A stretch of 64,000 bases of DNA from Maribacter sedimenticola (GTDB lineage: Bacteria > Bacteroidota > Bacteroidia > Flavobacteriales > Flavobacteriaceae): contig NZ_FZNV01000002.1 in the NCBI RefSeq assembly GCF_900188415.1, forward strand, positions 539,339 through 603,338. The letters run 5' to 3'. Within the stretch, counting starts at the first letter, position 1; each line of letters starts with the position of its first letter. The translations under genes and the position numbers were made by a program. Positions 63,928 to 64,000 of the stretch are shown in pieces. The notes below the pieces were generated by a model that made no database searches, was not told the origin of the DNA, and worked only from the letters and a program-made list of their open reading frames with translations.

Positions 63928-64000
63928 TTAATTTAGAAGCTCCGCCACCTTTTGTTCAAGGGCGGGTCCTCTTAAATTCTTTGCCACAATAACGCCATTT
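63928..64000 (-). CDS. C-terminal end of a redoxin (AhpC/TSA, TlpA-like) gene
   Basis: The last 23 codons before the stop TAA at 63928-63930 read NGVIVAKNLRGPALEQKVAEL then two residues. This is the typical tail of Bacteroidota TlpA/AhpC-like redoxin proteins (NGVIVAKxLRG). The rest lies beyond the window, so the active site is not visible. The strong terminator at 63869-63905 is placed to end it. Confidence 0.75.
   Translation of the reverse strand, partial: NGVIVAKNLRGPALEQKVAELLN

Overview
The window is a chromosomal stretch from a member of the Bacteroidota, most likely a marine Flavobacteriaceae. A genus near Maribacter, Zobellia or Arenibacter is a guess only. Support: low G+C, promoters of the TAnnTTTG type in place of -35/-10 boxes, a PorP/SprF type IX secretion protein, many lipoproteins with SC-type lipoboxes, the bacillithiol-system protein YtxJ, and Bacteroidota gene pairs such as YbbR-CoaE and DUF4369-type redoxins. 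No phage, insertion sequence, CRISPR array, tRNA or rRNA was seen. The one RNA gene is the SRP RNA (ffs).

Layout. 1-4649 (+): the end of a family 2 glycosyltransferase, a YbbR protein, coaE, then an RprX/RprY-like two-component pair, closed by a terminator. 4705-10887 (-): a tight seven-gene run (Gfo/Idh/MocA oxidoreductase, 3-hydroxyacyl-CoA dehydrogenase, YggS, DnaQ-GIY-YIG fusion, potassium channel, miaA, gntK). 11035-21150: pcm, smpB, a histidine-phosphatase lipoprotein, a PorP/SprF protein with an extra SPOR-like tail, a TetR/NemR-like repressor, clpB, ytxJ, an unknown lipoprotein and glyA. 21163-25896 (-): a regulatory block with a TTG-started LytTR regulator whose receiver is degenerate, a 58-residue exported peptide, a TPR lipoprotein histidine kinase and a NarL-type regulator. 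26036-36063: a beta-helix lipoprotein, thioesterase, glutaminyl cyclase, ffs, an SDR, a redoxin-like lipoprotein lacking CxxC, an ABC-F ATPase and a fasciclin protein. 36064-50643: housekeeping and metabolic genes (pheT, leuB, leuA, an RluA-type synthase, lspA, panB) mixed with lipoproteins and a DMT permease. 50697-55314: a DUF3095 cyclase-like protein, then a DNA-damage-type cassette in which TIGR03915 and TIGR03916 radical SAM genes lie divergent from a LexA-like S24 repressor. 55324-64000: a GNAT enzyme, ggt, acpH, glmM, an LpxL-like acyltransferase, a rhomboid protease, an LVIVD lipoprotein and the tail of a redoxin gene.

Three items deserve most attention. First, the LexA-like/TIGR03915/TIGR03916 cassette has three near-identical TGGA-N5-TCCA palindromes in its divergent promoter region, which suggests a self-contained SOS-like circuit. 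Second, the LytTR pseudo-receiver, secreted Cys-x-x-Cys peptide and TPR kinase/NarL pair look like a possible peptide-signalling module. Third, several small sequence signals are not explained by the genes: a NemR-like operator, GTTAA repeats 11 bp apart, and an inverted repeat between clpB and ytxJ.

Where the longest open frame began with TTG or GTG and an in-frame ATG fitted the signal peptide or family length better, the ATG was used and this is stated. All family names come from reading motifs; no database search was possible.
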